Of a stretch of DNA of 64,000 nucleotides, positions 45,045 through 53,889 are shown piece by piece (position 1 is the stretch's first letter; every line of letters starts with the position of its first letter). Where the stretch lies: positions 124,001-188,000 of the forward strand of contig JBMONF010000034.1 of NCBI GenBank assembly GCA_049323455.1, in the 5' to 3' direction. The position numbers and the translations under genes were made by a program. This DNA is from Hypericibacter sp049323455 (GTDB lineage Bacteria > Pseudomonadota > Alphaproteobacteria > Dongiales > Dongiaceae). The notes beneath the pieces were generated by a model. That model was not told where the DNA came from and ran no database searches. It worked only from the letters and a program-made list of their open reading frames with translations.

Positions 45045-46019
45045 ATGCCTCCTCTCTCCGGGCGTATTAACGGGCCGCATGCCGCGCAGCAGGCGGCAAT
45101 TGGCCGGCGTAGTCTCGTCCGGTTGATTTCGAGGGCCGCGACGGCGATGCTCCTGGCGGCTGTCGGTGGCGCGACCGTCCTCGGCTCCCGGTCGTTCCAG
45201 GACGATCTGATCGGGGAAGTCGGCGTCATCATGACGCGCGACGACACGACCTTGCTCGACGTCGCTCGCGACAATGATCTCGGGTTTCTCGAATTGATGG
45301 CCGCCAACCGGGGCCTCAATCCCTGGGTGCCGGGGATCGGCACGCCGATCATCCTGCCGAGCGCTCATGTTCTCCCGGATGCGCCACGCAAGGGAATCGT
45401 CATCAACCTGGCGGCGTTACGTCTGTTCTATTTTCCGCCGGATGGTGCGCCGATAAGAACCTATCCGATCGGTATCGGCGTTGAAGGAGCGACAACCCCG
45501 CTTGGCAAGACATTCATCCTCCGCAAGGAGGCCAACCCGACCTGGTATCCCCCGCCCAGCATCCGCGCCGAGAGGCCCTACCTGCCGCCCGCAGTACCGC
45601 CGGGGCCCGACAATCCGCTGGGCGATTTTGCCCTGCATCTCGCCTGGCCAGGATATTTGATTCACGGCACCAACAGGCCCTGGGGCGTGGGTCGTCGGGT
45701 CAGTCACGGCTGTATCCGTCTCTATCCCGAAGACATCGCGAAACTCTTTCCCGCAGTGAAGGTCGGTACGACCGTGACTGTCGTCGACCAAATGGTTGCG
45801 CTCGGTTGGCGCGACGGTCAGCTCTATCTGGAGATCCATCCGACGAAGCCGCAATTCGACGAACTCGAGGAAACCGGGCAGTTCACAGCCGAAAACATTC
45901 CGGGCCTGGACGAGCAGATCATCGAGAAGGCAGGCGCTGAAGCCGGGCGGCTGGACTGGATGTCGATCCGAAGACTCGAGCGCGAACGGCTCGGCTATCC
46001 GGTCCAGATCACCGACTAG
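45045..46019 (+). CDS. L,D-transpeptidase (YkuD family)
   Basis: 324 residues. One N-terminal membrane anchor or signal (TAMLLAAVGGATVLGS), a LysM-like stretch (DTTLLDVARDNDLGFLELMA), then the YkuD domain with HGTN near 207 and SHGCIRL with catalytic Cys near 223. Such enzymes form 3-3 peptidoglycan crosslinks or anchor lipoprotein to peptidoglycan. ATG 45045 is preferred over an upstream GTG lacking a ribosome site. Confidence 0.93.
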   Translation: MPPLSGRINGPHAAQQAAIGRRSLVRLISRAATAMLLAAVGGATVLGSRSFQDDLIGEVGVIMTRDDTTLLDVARDNDLGFLELMAANRGLNPWVPGIGTPIILPSAHVLPDAPRKGIVINLAALRLFYFPPDGAPIRTYPIGIGVEGATTPLGKTFILRKEANPTWYPPPSIRAERPYLPPAVPPGPDNPLGDFALHLAWPGYLIHGTNRPWGVGRRVSHGCIRLYPEDIAKLFPAVKVGTTVTVVDQMVALGWRDGQLYLEIHPTKPQFDELEETGQFTAENIPGLDEQIIEKAGAEAGRLDWMSIRRLERERLGYPVQITD

Positions 46020-46141
46020 GCCCCCGCTTCGCATCGCCCGGCGCGATCCCTGCGCCGACAGGTCTCGCTGCCCCCTCTTCTATCGGGCGCTCGCGCATGA
46101 AACCAGCGAAGAGCGCGTCCGATCCCATACTCGCCGATATC

Positions 46142-46894
46142 TCACGCCGCCGTTGCCAGCCGCTCGAGCACGTGCCGGTGGTTCAGCCGGACGTTGTCCG
46201 TGCTGGAGAGAGAGATGTGCCCGTCGCGCTTCATCGCACTCAACGTCCGGCTGACCGTTTCAATGGTCAGCCCGAGATAATCGGCAATGTCTCTTCGGTT
46301 CATGGGCAATTCGACGGTTGTCGCCTTCGCTTCCATCGCGTCGTCGCACTGCTTGGCCCATTCCAAGAGAAACGTCGCAACTCGCTCCTCGGCCGTCATG
46401 CGCCCCAACAGAAGAAGATGATCCTGCGCGGACGCCAGTTGACTGGACAACAAGGCCAGCACGCGATGGCTCGTTCTCGGGTTTGATTTCACCGCTTCTT
46501 CCACTTGGCGGCGAGCATATCTTTCGAGCACGACGTCCGTCACGGCTTCTGCCGAGTAGTTGTATGTTCCCTGGTCGGCCCAACCGAAAAAATCGCCCGC
46601 GGTGGGAAAAGCGGCGATCTGGCGCCGCCCGTCTTCCGTGACCTTGCACAGCCGCACGGTCCCCGACAGGACTTTGAAGTTGTACCCGGCTTCATCGCCT
46701 TCGTAGTAGATCGTCTGGTTCTTCGCGTATTTCATCATCACGGCGATCTGCGGCAGGGGGTCGATGTCCTCGCGACCGCGCGTCGGAGCGCTCCGATACG
46801 TATTGAGAGAGTACGGCTCACACAACGCCGCAGTAGGCCGTGCCAAACCTGAAGCCCGTGCCGCAACCGCTGCTGAATCCATCATCGCGCACAT
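46142..46894 (-). CDS. fixK: Crp/Fnr-family regulator, FixK-like
   Basis: 250 residues: cyclic-nucleotide-binding fold (QTIYYEGDEAGYNFKVLSGT, FFGWADQG), dimer helix, and a C-terminal winged helix MNRRDIADYLGLTIETVSRT whose E-xx-SR recognition contacts fit TTGA half-sites. It lacks the N-terminal Cys cluster of oxygen-sensing Fnr, as FixK does. Near fixLJ, it is likely the FixJ-activated output regulator. A TAAGGG/CCCTTA palindrome lies 81-96 nt upstream. Confidence 0.88.
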   Translation of the reverse strand: MCAMMDSAAVAARASGLARPTAALCEPYSLNTYRSAPTRGREDIDPLPQIAVMMKYAKNQTIYYEGDEAGYNFKVLSGTVRLCKVTEDGRRQIAAFPTAGDFFGWADQGTYNYSAEAVTDVVLERYARRQVEEAVKSNPRTSHRVLALLSSQLASAQDHLLLLGRMTAEERVATFLLEWAKQCDDAMEAKATTVELPMNRRDIADYLGLTIETVSRTLSAMKRDGHISLSSTDNVRLNHRHVLERLATAA

Positions 46895-46974
46895 GCCGCC
46901 CTCCGTTTCCGCGTTGATGCAATCGATAGCGAGCCTATCGGGGCGACCCGCGCTGCAAAATTCGGGTACCCCCG

Positions 46975-46990
46975 TAAGGGACAGCCCTTA
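46975..46990. promoter_or_regulatory. Palindrome upstream of fixK, candidate FixJ site
   Basis: TAAGGG-ACAG-CCCTTA, a perfect 6-4-6 inverted repeat at activator distance from fixK. FixJ is known to drive fixK in rhizobia, but this motif was not matched to a published FixJ consensus. Confidence 0.4.
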
Positions 46991-47111
46991 TGCGCGTGGG
47001 AACGCGGCTTCATCGACGACCGAAGAGAACGGCCCGCGCGCCGGCCCTACCCGGACCGCGGGGTCGATCCTTTCGTTCGAATAGAGAAACACGGAGCCGA
47101 CGCCGGGCGGG

Positions 47112-47492
47112 TTATCCCAGGGCGCGCCCGACCGCTTGGAGCAGCCCTTCGTCCGAGAAGGGTTTCTCCAACACGGCGACGGCCTTGACCGCTTTGGCTT
47201 CGGCCCTGATCCGGTCGTCGATCTGACCTGTGATGAAAATCGCCGGGAGGCCGGGCACGCGCGCACTCAATATCTTGTAGACGGCAAAGCCATCGGGTCC
47301 GGGCAAATGGATGTCCATGATGGCGCAGCGGGTCTCGAGGTCGTCGAAACCGTCGAGCTCGGCAAACAGCGCCTCCGGCGTGGCAAAGGCCGCCACCGCA
47401 TAGCCGCAGGATTCGAGCAGGAATTGCAGCGATGCCCGCATCCCCGCATCGTCCTCGACAACGACGATCGTCTTGTTTCGTTTACTATCCAC
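47112..47492 (-). CDS. Single-domain response regulator receiver
   Basis: About 126 residues: IVVVEDDAGMRASLQFLLES, phospho-acceptor in AIMDIHLPGPDG, and VLEKPFSDE with the conserved Lys. It has no output domain. The start is taken at a GTG (47492); upstream ATGs add unrelated sequence. It lies in the fixLJ-fixK neighbourhood and may be a phosphate sink or an antagonist of FixL, though that is inference. Confidence 0.85.
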   Translation of the reverse strand: MDSKRNKTIVVVEDDAGMRASLQFLLESCGYAVAAFATPEALFAELDGFDDLETRCAIMDIHLPGPDGFAVYKILSARVPGLPAIFITGQIDDRIRAEAKAVKAVAVLEKPFSDEGLLQAVGRALG

Positions 47493-47703
47493 ACCCGTTC
47501 CCGCAAACCGTCGCTGCGGCTCCGTCACCATTTGGCGCCGTTGTGCCGGATCGGTGCCTATCGCACCGACCACCATAGAGGCTTGCATGGCGGGCCGATA
47601 TTGGGGGTTGCCCTTACATTGCCGATCGGCATAGGGGCTTGCCCGTAGTCTTAAGGTTACCATGGGAATCCGGCAGCAGCCCCTCATGCCGCCAGCCCTA
47701 AGG

Positions 47704-48327
47704 TTAAGAACCGGCGGTCCTTTGGCCCGCCGCGATCGCCATGCGGACGAGGTCGGCGAGATTGCGCGCCCCGAGCTTTTGCATGATACGCCCGCGGTGA
47801 ACCTCGATGGTCCGCGGGCTGATATTGAGCGCATGGGCGATCACCTTGTGCGGCTTGCCCGTGATCAAATGATCGAGGACCTCCCGCTCCCGCGCCGTCA
47901 AGTTTTCCAGCCGGCCAGCGATGTCGGCCGACACGGCGACGCGCGCCGACAATTGCCGGCTCTGCTCGAGCGCGCGTCCGATGCTGTCGAGCAGCGTGTC
48001 GTCGGAAAACGGCTTCTCGATGAAGTCGACGGCGCCGGCCTTCATCGCAGTCACGGCCATCGCCACGTCGGCGTGGCCGGTGATCACGACGACGCGCAAG
48101 CGGGATTTCTGATCGGCGAGCCGTTGTTGCAGCTCGAGCCCGGTCATGTCCGGCATGCGCACATCGACGACCAGGCACCCGTCCCTGTCCACCCCGCCCG
48201 CGGCCAGGAAGTCACGGGCCGAGCCGTACGTCTCCACGGCAAGGCCCCGCGCCTCCAACAGGAAACGCAGCGAGTCGCGCATGCTGGCGTCGTCGTCGAT
48301 GACGTAAATTCTATCGTCCGGATTCAT
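47704..48327 (-). CDS. fixJ: Response regulator FixJ
   Basis: 207 residues. Receiver with IYVIDDDASMRDSLRFLLEA, Asp in LVVDVRMPDMTG, and FIEKPFSDDTL; LuxR/FixJ-type HTH with LTAREREVLDHLITGKPHKV and ISPRTIEVHRGRIMQKLGA. Its ATG overlaps the end of fixL by 17 nt. It is expected to be phosphorylated by FixL at low oxygen and to activate fixK-like targets. Confidence 0.93.
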   Translation of the reverse strand: MNPDDRIYVIDDDASMRDSLRFLLEARGLAVETYGSARDFLAAGGVDRDGCLVVDVRMPDMTGLELQQRLADQKSRLRVVVITGHADVAMAVTAMKAGAVDFIEKPFSDDTLLDSIGRALEQSRQLSARVAVSADIAGRLENLTAREREVLDHLITGKPHKVIAHALNISPRTIEVHRGRIMQKLGARNLADLVRMAIAAGQRTAGS

Positions 48328-49846
48328 GCAAGTCGGCGTCGTCGGGCTTGAGCGGCAGGGTGAAACGGAAAATGGCGCCGCCGTCCGGATTCGGTTCGGC
48401 GCGCAGCTCCCCACCATGCGCCTGTACGATCGAGCGACAGATGGAGAGGCCGACCCCCATGCCGTCCGATTTGGTGGTCATGAACGGTTTGAACAGGTTG
48501 CTCGCCAACTCGGGCGCGATTCCCGGGCCGGTGTCGATCACCACGACTTCGACAGCGTCGTTCGGTGCTGCGGAGGCTGCGATCGTCAGATCGCGGCGGG
48601 GCGACCCGGCCATCGCCTCGATGGCATTGCGGACCAGATTGGTCAGCACTTGTTGAATCTGGATGCGGTCGACGAAAACCGGCGGCAGGTCGGCCGCGAT
48701 CTCGAAGCGGATTTTGACGGCCCGCTCTGCCGCGCCGATCAATGCCAGCGCGCTCGCCTCTTCGACCACCTTGCCCAGCCGTTCCCAGGAACGCTCGGTG
48801 CGGCCCTTCTGAATGAACTGCCGCAACCGTTGAATAATCTGCCCGGCACGCGCGATCTCCGCACCGGCACGCTGCACACCCTCGAGGGCGCGCGGCGACG
48901 GAGCGCCGGTTCCGTCCTCCAGCATTCGGCGCACGGCGTTCAAGTAGTTCATGGCGGCGCCGAGCGGCTGGCTCAACTCGTGCGCGAAGGCCGACGCCAT
49001 GGCGCCCATGCTGCTGACGCGCGACATCTGCAGCAGCTCGGCCTGCAGCTCGTGCAGCCGCTGTTCGCTCGCCTGCCGCTCGGTAACGTCCCGAAGGAAG
49101 CCGGTGAACAGGCGTTTGCCGTTCAGACGAATCTCCCCGACGGAAAGCTCGAGGGGGAAGGTCGTGCCGCCCTTGCGCAGCCCGAGAACGACACGGCCGA
49201 CCCCGATGACCCGCCGCTCGCCGGTATCCAGATAACGCTGGAGATAGGAATCGTGGGCCTCGCGATGAGGCGAAGGCATGAGCATGCGGACATTCTGCCC
49301 GATGACCTCCTCGGGCTCGTAGCCGAATAGGCGGCGGGCCGAAGCGCTGAAGGACTGGATCCTGCCCGTCTCGTCGATGACCACGATGGCGTCCGGTGCC
49401 GTGTCGAAAATAGACCGCAACCGCGCCTCGCGCTCCTGCAACTCGGCTTCGCGCTGCTTGCGCAATGTGATGTCGCGGACCATGCCGACGAAGACGTGAT
49501 CGTCGCCCTGGCGAACTTCCGCAACCGACAGCTCCATAGGAAAAATGGAGCCGTCCTTGCGCTGGCCACGAACCTCCCGCCCGATCCCGATGATCTTGCG
49601 CTCGCCGGTTTGCAAGTAGTGCGCGAGGTAGGCGTCGTGCCGCTCGCGGTCCGGCGAGGGCATCAGCATGCTCACATTGCGGCCGATCACTTCCTCGGAG
49701 CCATATCCGAAGATGTGCTCGCAGGCCTTGTTATAGGTTTGAACGAGGCCGCCCGCGTCGATGACGATGATCCCATCGACCGCCGCCTCCATGACGGCTT
49801 CCAGACGCGCAGCAGGCCGCGCCTCGCGCGGCATCGAAGAAGTCAT
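48311..49846 (-). CDS. fixL: Sensor histidine kinase FixL, two haem-type PAS domains
   Basis: 511 residues, no membrane segment. PAS-1 (about 14-130) and PAS-2 (about 142-258) both show the FixL haem block. PAS-2 has HDSYLQRYLDTGERR with His198, Arg204 and Arg218, matching the Bradyrhizobium haem His and the two Arg residues; PAS-1 has His70, but His76 where the first Arg should be, and Arg90. The kinase follows with HELSQPLG (His289) and a C-terminal ATPase (NLVRNAIEAMAG, DTGPGIAPE). It phosphorylates FixJ when oxygen leaves the haem. Confidence 0.92.
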   Translation of the reverse strand: MTSSMPREARPAARLEAVMEAAVDGIIVIDAGGLVQTYNKACEHIFGYGSEEVIGRNVSMLMPSPDRERHDAYLAHYLQTGERKIIGIGREVRGQRKDGSIFPMELSVAEVRQGDDHVFVGMVRDITLRKQREAELQEREARLRSIFDTAPDAIVVIDETGRIQSFSASARRLFGYEPEEVIGQNVRMLMPSPHREAHDSYLQRYLDTGERRVIGVGRVVLGLRKGGTTFPLELSVGEIRLNGKRLFTGFLRDVTERQASEQRLHELQAELLQMSRVSSMGAMASAFAHELSQPLGAAMNYLNAVRRMLEDGTGAPSPRALEGVQRAGAEIARAGQIIQRLRQFIQKGRTERSWERLGKVVEEASALALIGAAERAVKIRFEIAADLPPVFVDRIQIQQVLTNLVRNAIEAMAGSPRRDLTIAASAAPNDAVEVVVIDTGPGIAPELASNLFKPFMTTKSDGMGVGLSICRSIVQAHGGELRAEPNPDGGAIFRFTLPLKPDDADLHESGR

Positions 49847-50622
49847 GACCGCGTTTTCCTTATCAATTCGCTGAAAACGCGAAATTTAACCGCGCCATCG
49901 CCATCGTCGGATGAGCTGCCGCGCAGCTCGCATCCTTGTGCTCTTCATTCCGTAATAAGAATAGTTTGCAAATCGAGCCCCGATCAAGGCTTTCTCTACC
50001 TCGGCCAAATTCCGGATGATTCTTGCTGGGAGCGCCGGCGTCGATCCTCATTGCGGCGCTCTCGACGCACTGCCGCAATCAGCTCCACCGCGCATCTTCG
50101 AACAGGTTTTGAACGACCCCGCCCCCTCCCTCGAGAGCGAAATCCGAGCGGCGCGCGAGCGAGGGAGCACTTCATCCGCTGATCCGCGCCCGCTTCCGTG
50201 ATCGCCGGGAGCACCGCCCGGGGCGCAGGGCGCGAACGGGCAGCGACGGTCCTCAACGGGTTTTCGCCAGGGCGGTCGCTAAGGTCAAGCAGCTTGCGGG
50301 GGGCGTAGTCCAGGCCTTGGAAACCGATAGCGGTTCGTTTGAACACGGATCTGTCCCCACGTGCAAGAACGTGAATGACGCAGGCGCACAGTCCACGCCG
50401 CAGTCGTCGCCACTGCGCATTTCCCTGACCGTGTCCGCCGGCGCGCAACAACTGGGATAGGGGTCGGCACAAGAAGAGACGATCTGCTCCACAGATTTAA
50501 CACAATTAACACATTGTTCATGTTTATGCAGATCATTTACCAGATTGGCTGTGTCCGGGGCGAGGGTGGATCACCCTTCGCTGTAGCGCGGATCGCGCCG
50601 CAACAAACCGAACGAGGGGGCG
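49847..50622. other. Intergenic region between fixL and the hydrolase gene
   Basis: No credible gene. An AT-rich stretch near 50490-50525 includes ACAAT-N6-ATTGT inverted repeats and is the likely promoter/operator of the hydrolase. The rest is shadow frames. Confidence 0.4.
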
Positions 50623-51534
50623 ATGCGCTCCGCTGTTGCTTCTCTGGTCTGCGCCATCGGCGCGTTGATTCTGCTCACCGACGTCGGTTCGGCGCAGGAG
50701 ATGGTGAAGTTCGAAGCCAGTCGGCCTTATTCGTCGGATCGCATTCTCTTGCGCGCGGAGCTCTTCAAGCCGGACGGCCCGGGGCCGTTTCCTGCCGTGG
50801 TGCTCATGCATGGCTGCGGCGGCTGGCAGCCCGCGGTCCGCTTCGGCTTGGATAACCATGCGCGATATCTGCGCGACCATGGCTTCGTTGTGTTGAATCT
50901 CGACAGCTTCGGCCCGCGCAACCTCTCCGGGGGCAAGCTCTGCGCCAGCGACCGCGATCTGTACAAGGCGCTGGCCTACCGCACGCAGGACGCCTTCGAC
51001 GCCTTGCACTATCTGCAGGCGCAGGACTATGTGGCGCCGGACAACATCTTTCTGATGGGGCAGAGCAATGGCGGCGCGGTGGCGATCAGGGCCGCCAAAG
51101 CGTCATCGGTCCGTGACTACAACCAGGGAACCGGATTCCGCGGGGTCGTCGCCTACTACCCTTGGTGCGGCGAATTCGGCGGCTCGCGCGTGGCTCTCGC
51201 CTCGCCTCTCCTGATCTTCGCCGGCGGCAGGGATAACTGGGTTCCGGCGCGCGAATGTCAGGGGGTGAAGGCGACGGGTGCCGATCTCAAGGTGACGATC
51301 TATCCCGAAGCCGTTCATTCCTTCGATCTCGATATCTTGCCTCAGAGCTATCTGGGAAAGCTGATTGGCGGCGATCAGAAGGCGACCCAGGACAGCCGCG
51401 AAAAAATGCTGGCCTTTTTCGTCCAGAACCTCACCGATCCGCTGAAGCGGCAGCGCAGCCTCGAGATCGAACAGCCGATCATGGCTCAGAGTGCGGCCTC
51501 GGCCTACGAGCCGCGATTCACCCCCACGCGTTAG
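50623..51534 (+). CDS. Secreted dienelactone hydrolase-like alpha/beta hydrolase
   Basis: 303 residues with a signal peptide (LVCAIGALILLTDVGSAQ). Alpha/beta fold: FPAVVLMHGCGGWQP oxyanion region, nucleophile Ser148 in GQSNGG, Asp204 in GGRDNW and His232 in AVHSFD. The catalytic set is complete. The family hydrolyses lactones or esters; the real substrate is unknown. The ribosome site is GAGGGGG before ATG. Confidence 0.87.
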   Translation: MRSAVASLVCAIGALILLTDVGSAQEMVKFEASRPYSSDRILLRAELFKPDGPGPFPAVVLMHGCGGWQPAVRFGLDNHARYLRDHGFVVLNLDSFGPRNLSGGKLCASDRDLYKALAYRTQDAFDALHYLQAQDYVAPDNIFLMGQSNGGAVAIRAAKASSVRDYNQGTGFRGVVAYYPWCGEFGGSRVALASPLLIFAGGRDNWVPARECQGVKATGADLKVTIYPEAVHSFDLDILPQSYLGKLIGGDQKATQDSREKMLAFFVQNLTDPLKRQRSLEIEQPIMAQSAASAYEPRFTPTR

Positions 51535-51636
51535 CGCTGATGACGGGCCCTGCCGGCAGCTAGCCCGCTCGACCGATCCGGCGCGTTCGGAGATGTCGGT
51601 TGCCCAGATGCCGTTCGGCACAGGGTCGCTGGTCGG

Positions 51637-53877
51637 TCAGCCGACATTGCTGCCGAATGGAAGACCCGGTTCGAAGGACAGCAACGAATAGACGAGCGTC
51701 CCGTTGTCAAAGTCCGCCTCGAGCCGGATGGGCCCGCGCAACCGATCGAACTGGCAGATGAGCTTCGACGGCAGCCAGGGCCATGGCGTTTCAACATGGG
51801 TCTCGACCGTCAGCGTTCCGCTGTGCTCTTCCGGCACGGCGATGCACTCGCAGCGCACATAGGCGAAAGGCTCCGCAAGATAGGGCGAAAGGGAGAGCCC
51901 GAGCCATCGCGCCATGCTGATCGGGACGATCGGCGCCGGCTCTTCCCAGGTCATGCCCACCGTTGCCGCGTAGGGTATCGATGGCACCGCCAGCGCCAGC
52001 AGCTTCAAAAGGGGCGATACCCCCGGCTGCAGCTCGAGCACGCGCCATGCGTCCGGATCGAGGCTCGCCATCAAGGCGCCGCCGCGCCCGCCGCTGAAAA
52101 CATGCCGCCCGGCCTGATCCAGAGAGATCGCTATCCGCGAGGTCGAGGCGAATCTTGCCTTGCGGAAGGCTCGGGGGATGAGCCCGTCGCTCTCGACGGT
52201 CCACACGGCCGACCCCGGAGCGAGGCTCGCAAGGATGGCATGCGCGTCGGGATTGGGTGGTGCGAATGCCACGATCGCGCCTTGGCTTGGTATTGTCGAG
52301 GCATTCCACTGTAGAAGCGGCCGCTCCGGATGGGTCGCCGACAGGAAATTTGCCAGGCGAAATGGAACGGTCGGCGCGCCGAGCTCTGGCGAGTTTTGCA
52401 CCTGCAGGTGCAAGTGGGGGATAGGCGATCGCCCGGAATTACCGACGTTGCCGAGATAAGTGCCGATCTCGACGCGCATCCCTGGTCTGGCCGCGATCGT
52501 GCCCTGGCGCATATGGGCAAGCAGCAGCCACCCCCCTTGATCGAGGCGGATGAGCACGTAGTTGCCCCAGTTCTCCACATAGTTGGAGAAACCGAGCGGG
52601 TTGTCCGGAACCCGATCTTCTACCCGTTCGACGACCCCTGAGGCGGGAGCCGTGACCGGCGCGTCCCAGATCGTCGATATGTTGACGCCGGCGGCGTCGC
52701 CTGCCGACGCCGGGCGCTGCAGGTCGAGCGCGTAGCGCCACGGACCGACATGGCTGAGCCCTCCATCGGTGCTTTGCGAGACCAGCGCAGCACCGGCGAC
52801 GGGCACCACCAGGAACGGTCCTTGGCGGCCCGATCGCCGCGACCAGTAGGCGGCCCGCCACCAAGCCTCCTCGGGCGGCAGGTCGATCGCCTTGTTGCGG
52901 CGAAACAGCGTCTGCTCGCTGGCCTCAGCCAGGGCGTATATGCCGACCCAAATGGTGAGCGCCGAGGCGATCGGCAGATAGCCGAACGCCGCGGCGGGGA
53001 ACAGATGCTGGAGCGCGACGGCAACGATCGACGCGCCACACCCGCCCATCGCGGCGATCACCAGGCTTGCCCGCCCGGGCAGGAAGAAAACGGCACCGAG
53101 GCCCATCCCGGCGAGGAAGAAGTTATAGGCCGTCGGCATCCAGTAGTAGACCACGCCGCCCTTGACCAGGGCGGTCGCCGTGACGACGCCGACGATCCAG
53201 CCGACCACGCCGGCGACGAAGGCCACTCTCGACCATAGCAGGATCACGGCGGCCAGGACGAGCCCGACTTCCGGAGTCGGCTGGAACAGCAGTGCGCCCA
53301 GCGTGCGTAAGAACATGTCGGCCCAGCCGAGCAGCTCGACCGGAACAGGCGGCCACTCCACCAAGGTCGCCGCGCGGTAGGTCCAGTCCGGGAAAATCGC
53401 GAACAGCATCGCGGCCACGGCACAGTAGCCAAGCAATAGGGACGGCAGGTTTGTGGCAGCCAGGGTTCTCATGAGCGCTGCCGTCGCGATGGTCGCCGAT
53501 ACAGCCGAAACCGCGGCGATGACGATTTGGACGTTCATGGAAACGCCGATCGGCTCCGTCAGCCAGGCGACAGCAATCGCCGCCAATACGGCGTTGGCTT
53601 TCAGGCTGCCATCGACCGGCGACATATCGCTGATTCGACAGGCCCGGCCAATACCTTCGGCTAAGGCGACCCCGAGGAGAGCGAACGCCGCATGGTGCAG
53701 GTCCTGGAAGACCGCGAGCCAGAGAATGGCGCCGATCCAGGCATGCGGTATCAGGAACGCGCCTCCCAGCGCCGGCCCGAGGATCGAGACCAAAGGCGTG
53801 GAGAACCTCCGCATGACCTTTGGCGGCAGCGCGCGTATGGAAGTTTCGACTTTTCCTTCGGTGGTCATCGTGTCCAC
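51637..53877 (-). CDS. Urea transporter (UT) domain fused to M23 peptidase
   Basis: 746 residues. About 20-335 is a polytopic membrane region with the UT-type repeats: VSILGPALGGAFLIPHAWIG, DGSLKANAVLAAIAVA, then FLRTLGALLFQ and YNFFLAGMGLGAVFFLPGR. About 370-500 is an M23/LytM fold: His near 375 with Asp in LSHVGPWRYALDLQ, VTAPASGVVERVED, GNYVLIRL, LLLAHMRQGTI and PHLHLQV (HxH near 489). About 240 C-terminal residues are unassigned. It starts 12 nt after the decarboxylase gene as the last gene of a four-gene operon. It may move urea or a small amide and cleave a peptide bond outside the membrane. The UT call rests on repeat similarity. Confidence 0.75.
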   Translation of the reverse strand: MDTMTTEGKVETSIRALPPKVMRRFSTPLVSILGPALGGAFLIPHAWIGAILWLAVFQDLHHAAFALLGVALAEGIGRACRISDMSPVDGSLKANAVLAAIAVAWLTEPIGVSMNVQIVIAAVSAVSATIATAALMRTLAATNLPSLLLGYCAVAAMLFAIFPDWTYRAATLVEWPPVPVELLGWADMFLRTLGALLFQPTPEVGLVLAAVILLWSRVAFVAGVVGWIVGVVTATALVKGGVVYYWMPTAYNFFLAGMGLGAVFFLPGRASLVIAAMGGCGASIVAVALQHLFPAAAFGYLPIASALTIWVGIYALAEASEQTLFRRNKAIDLPPEEAWWRAAYWSRRSGRQGPFLVVPVAGAALVSQSTDGGLSHVGPWRYALDLQRPASAGDAAGVNISTIWDAPVTAPASGVVERVEDRVPDNPLGFSNYVENWGNYVLIRLDQGGWLLLAHMRQGTIAARPGMRVEIGTYLGNVGNSGRSPIPHLHLQVQNSPELGAPTVPFRLANFLSATHPERPLLQWNASTIPSQGAIVAFAPPNPDAHAILASLAPGSAVWTVESDGLIPRAFRKARFASTSRIAISLDQAGRHVFSGGRGGALMASLDPDAWRVLELQPGVSPLLKLLALAVPSIPYAATVGMTWEEPAPIVPISMARWLGLSLSPYLAEPFAYVRCECIAVPEEHSGTLTVETHVETPWPWLPSKLICQFDRLRGPIRLEADFDNGTLVYSLLSFEPGLPFGSNVG

Positions 53878-53889
53878 CCGCTGCCTTCG

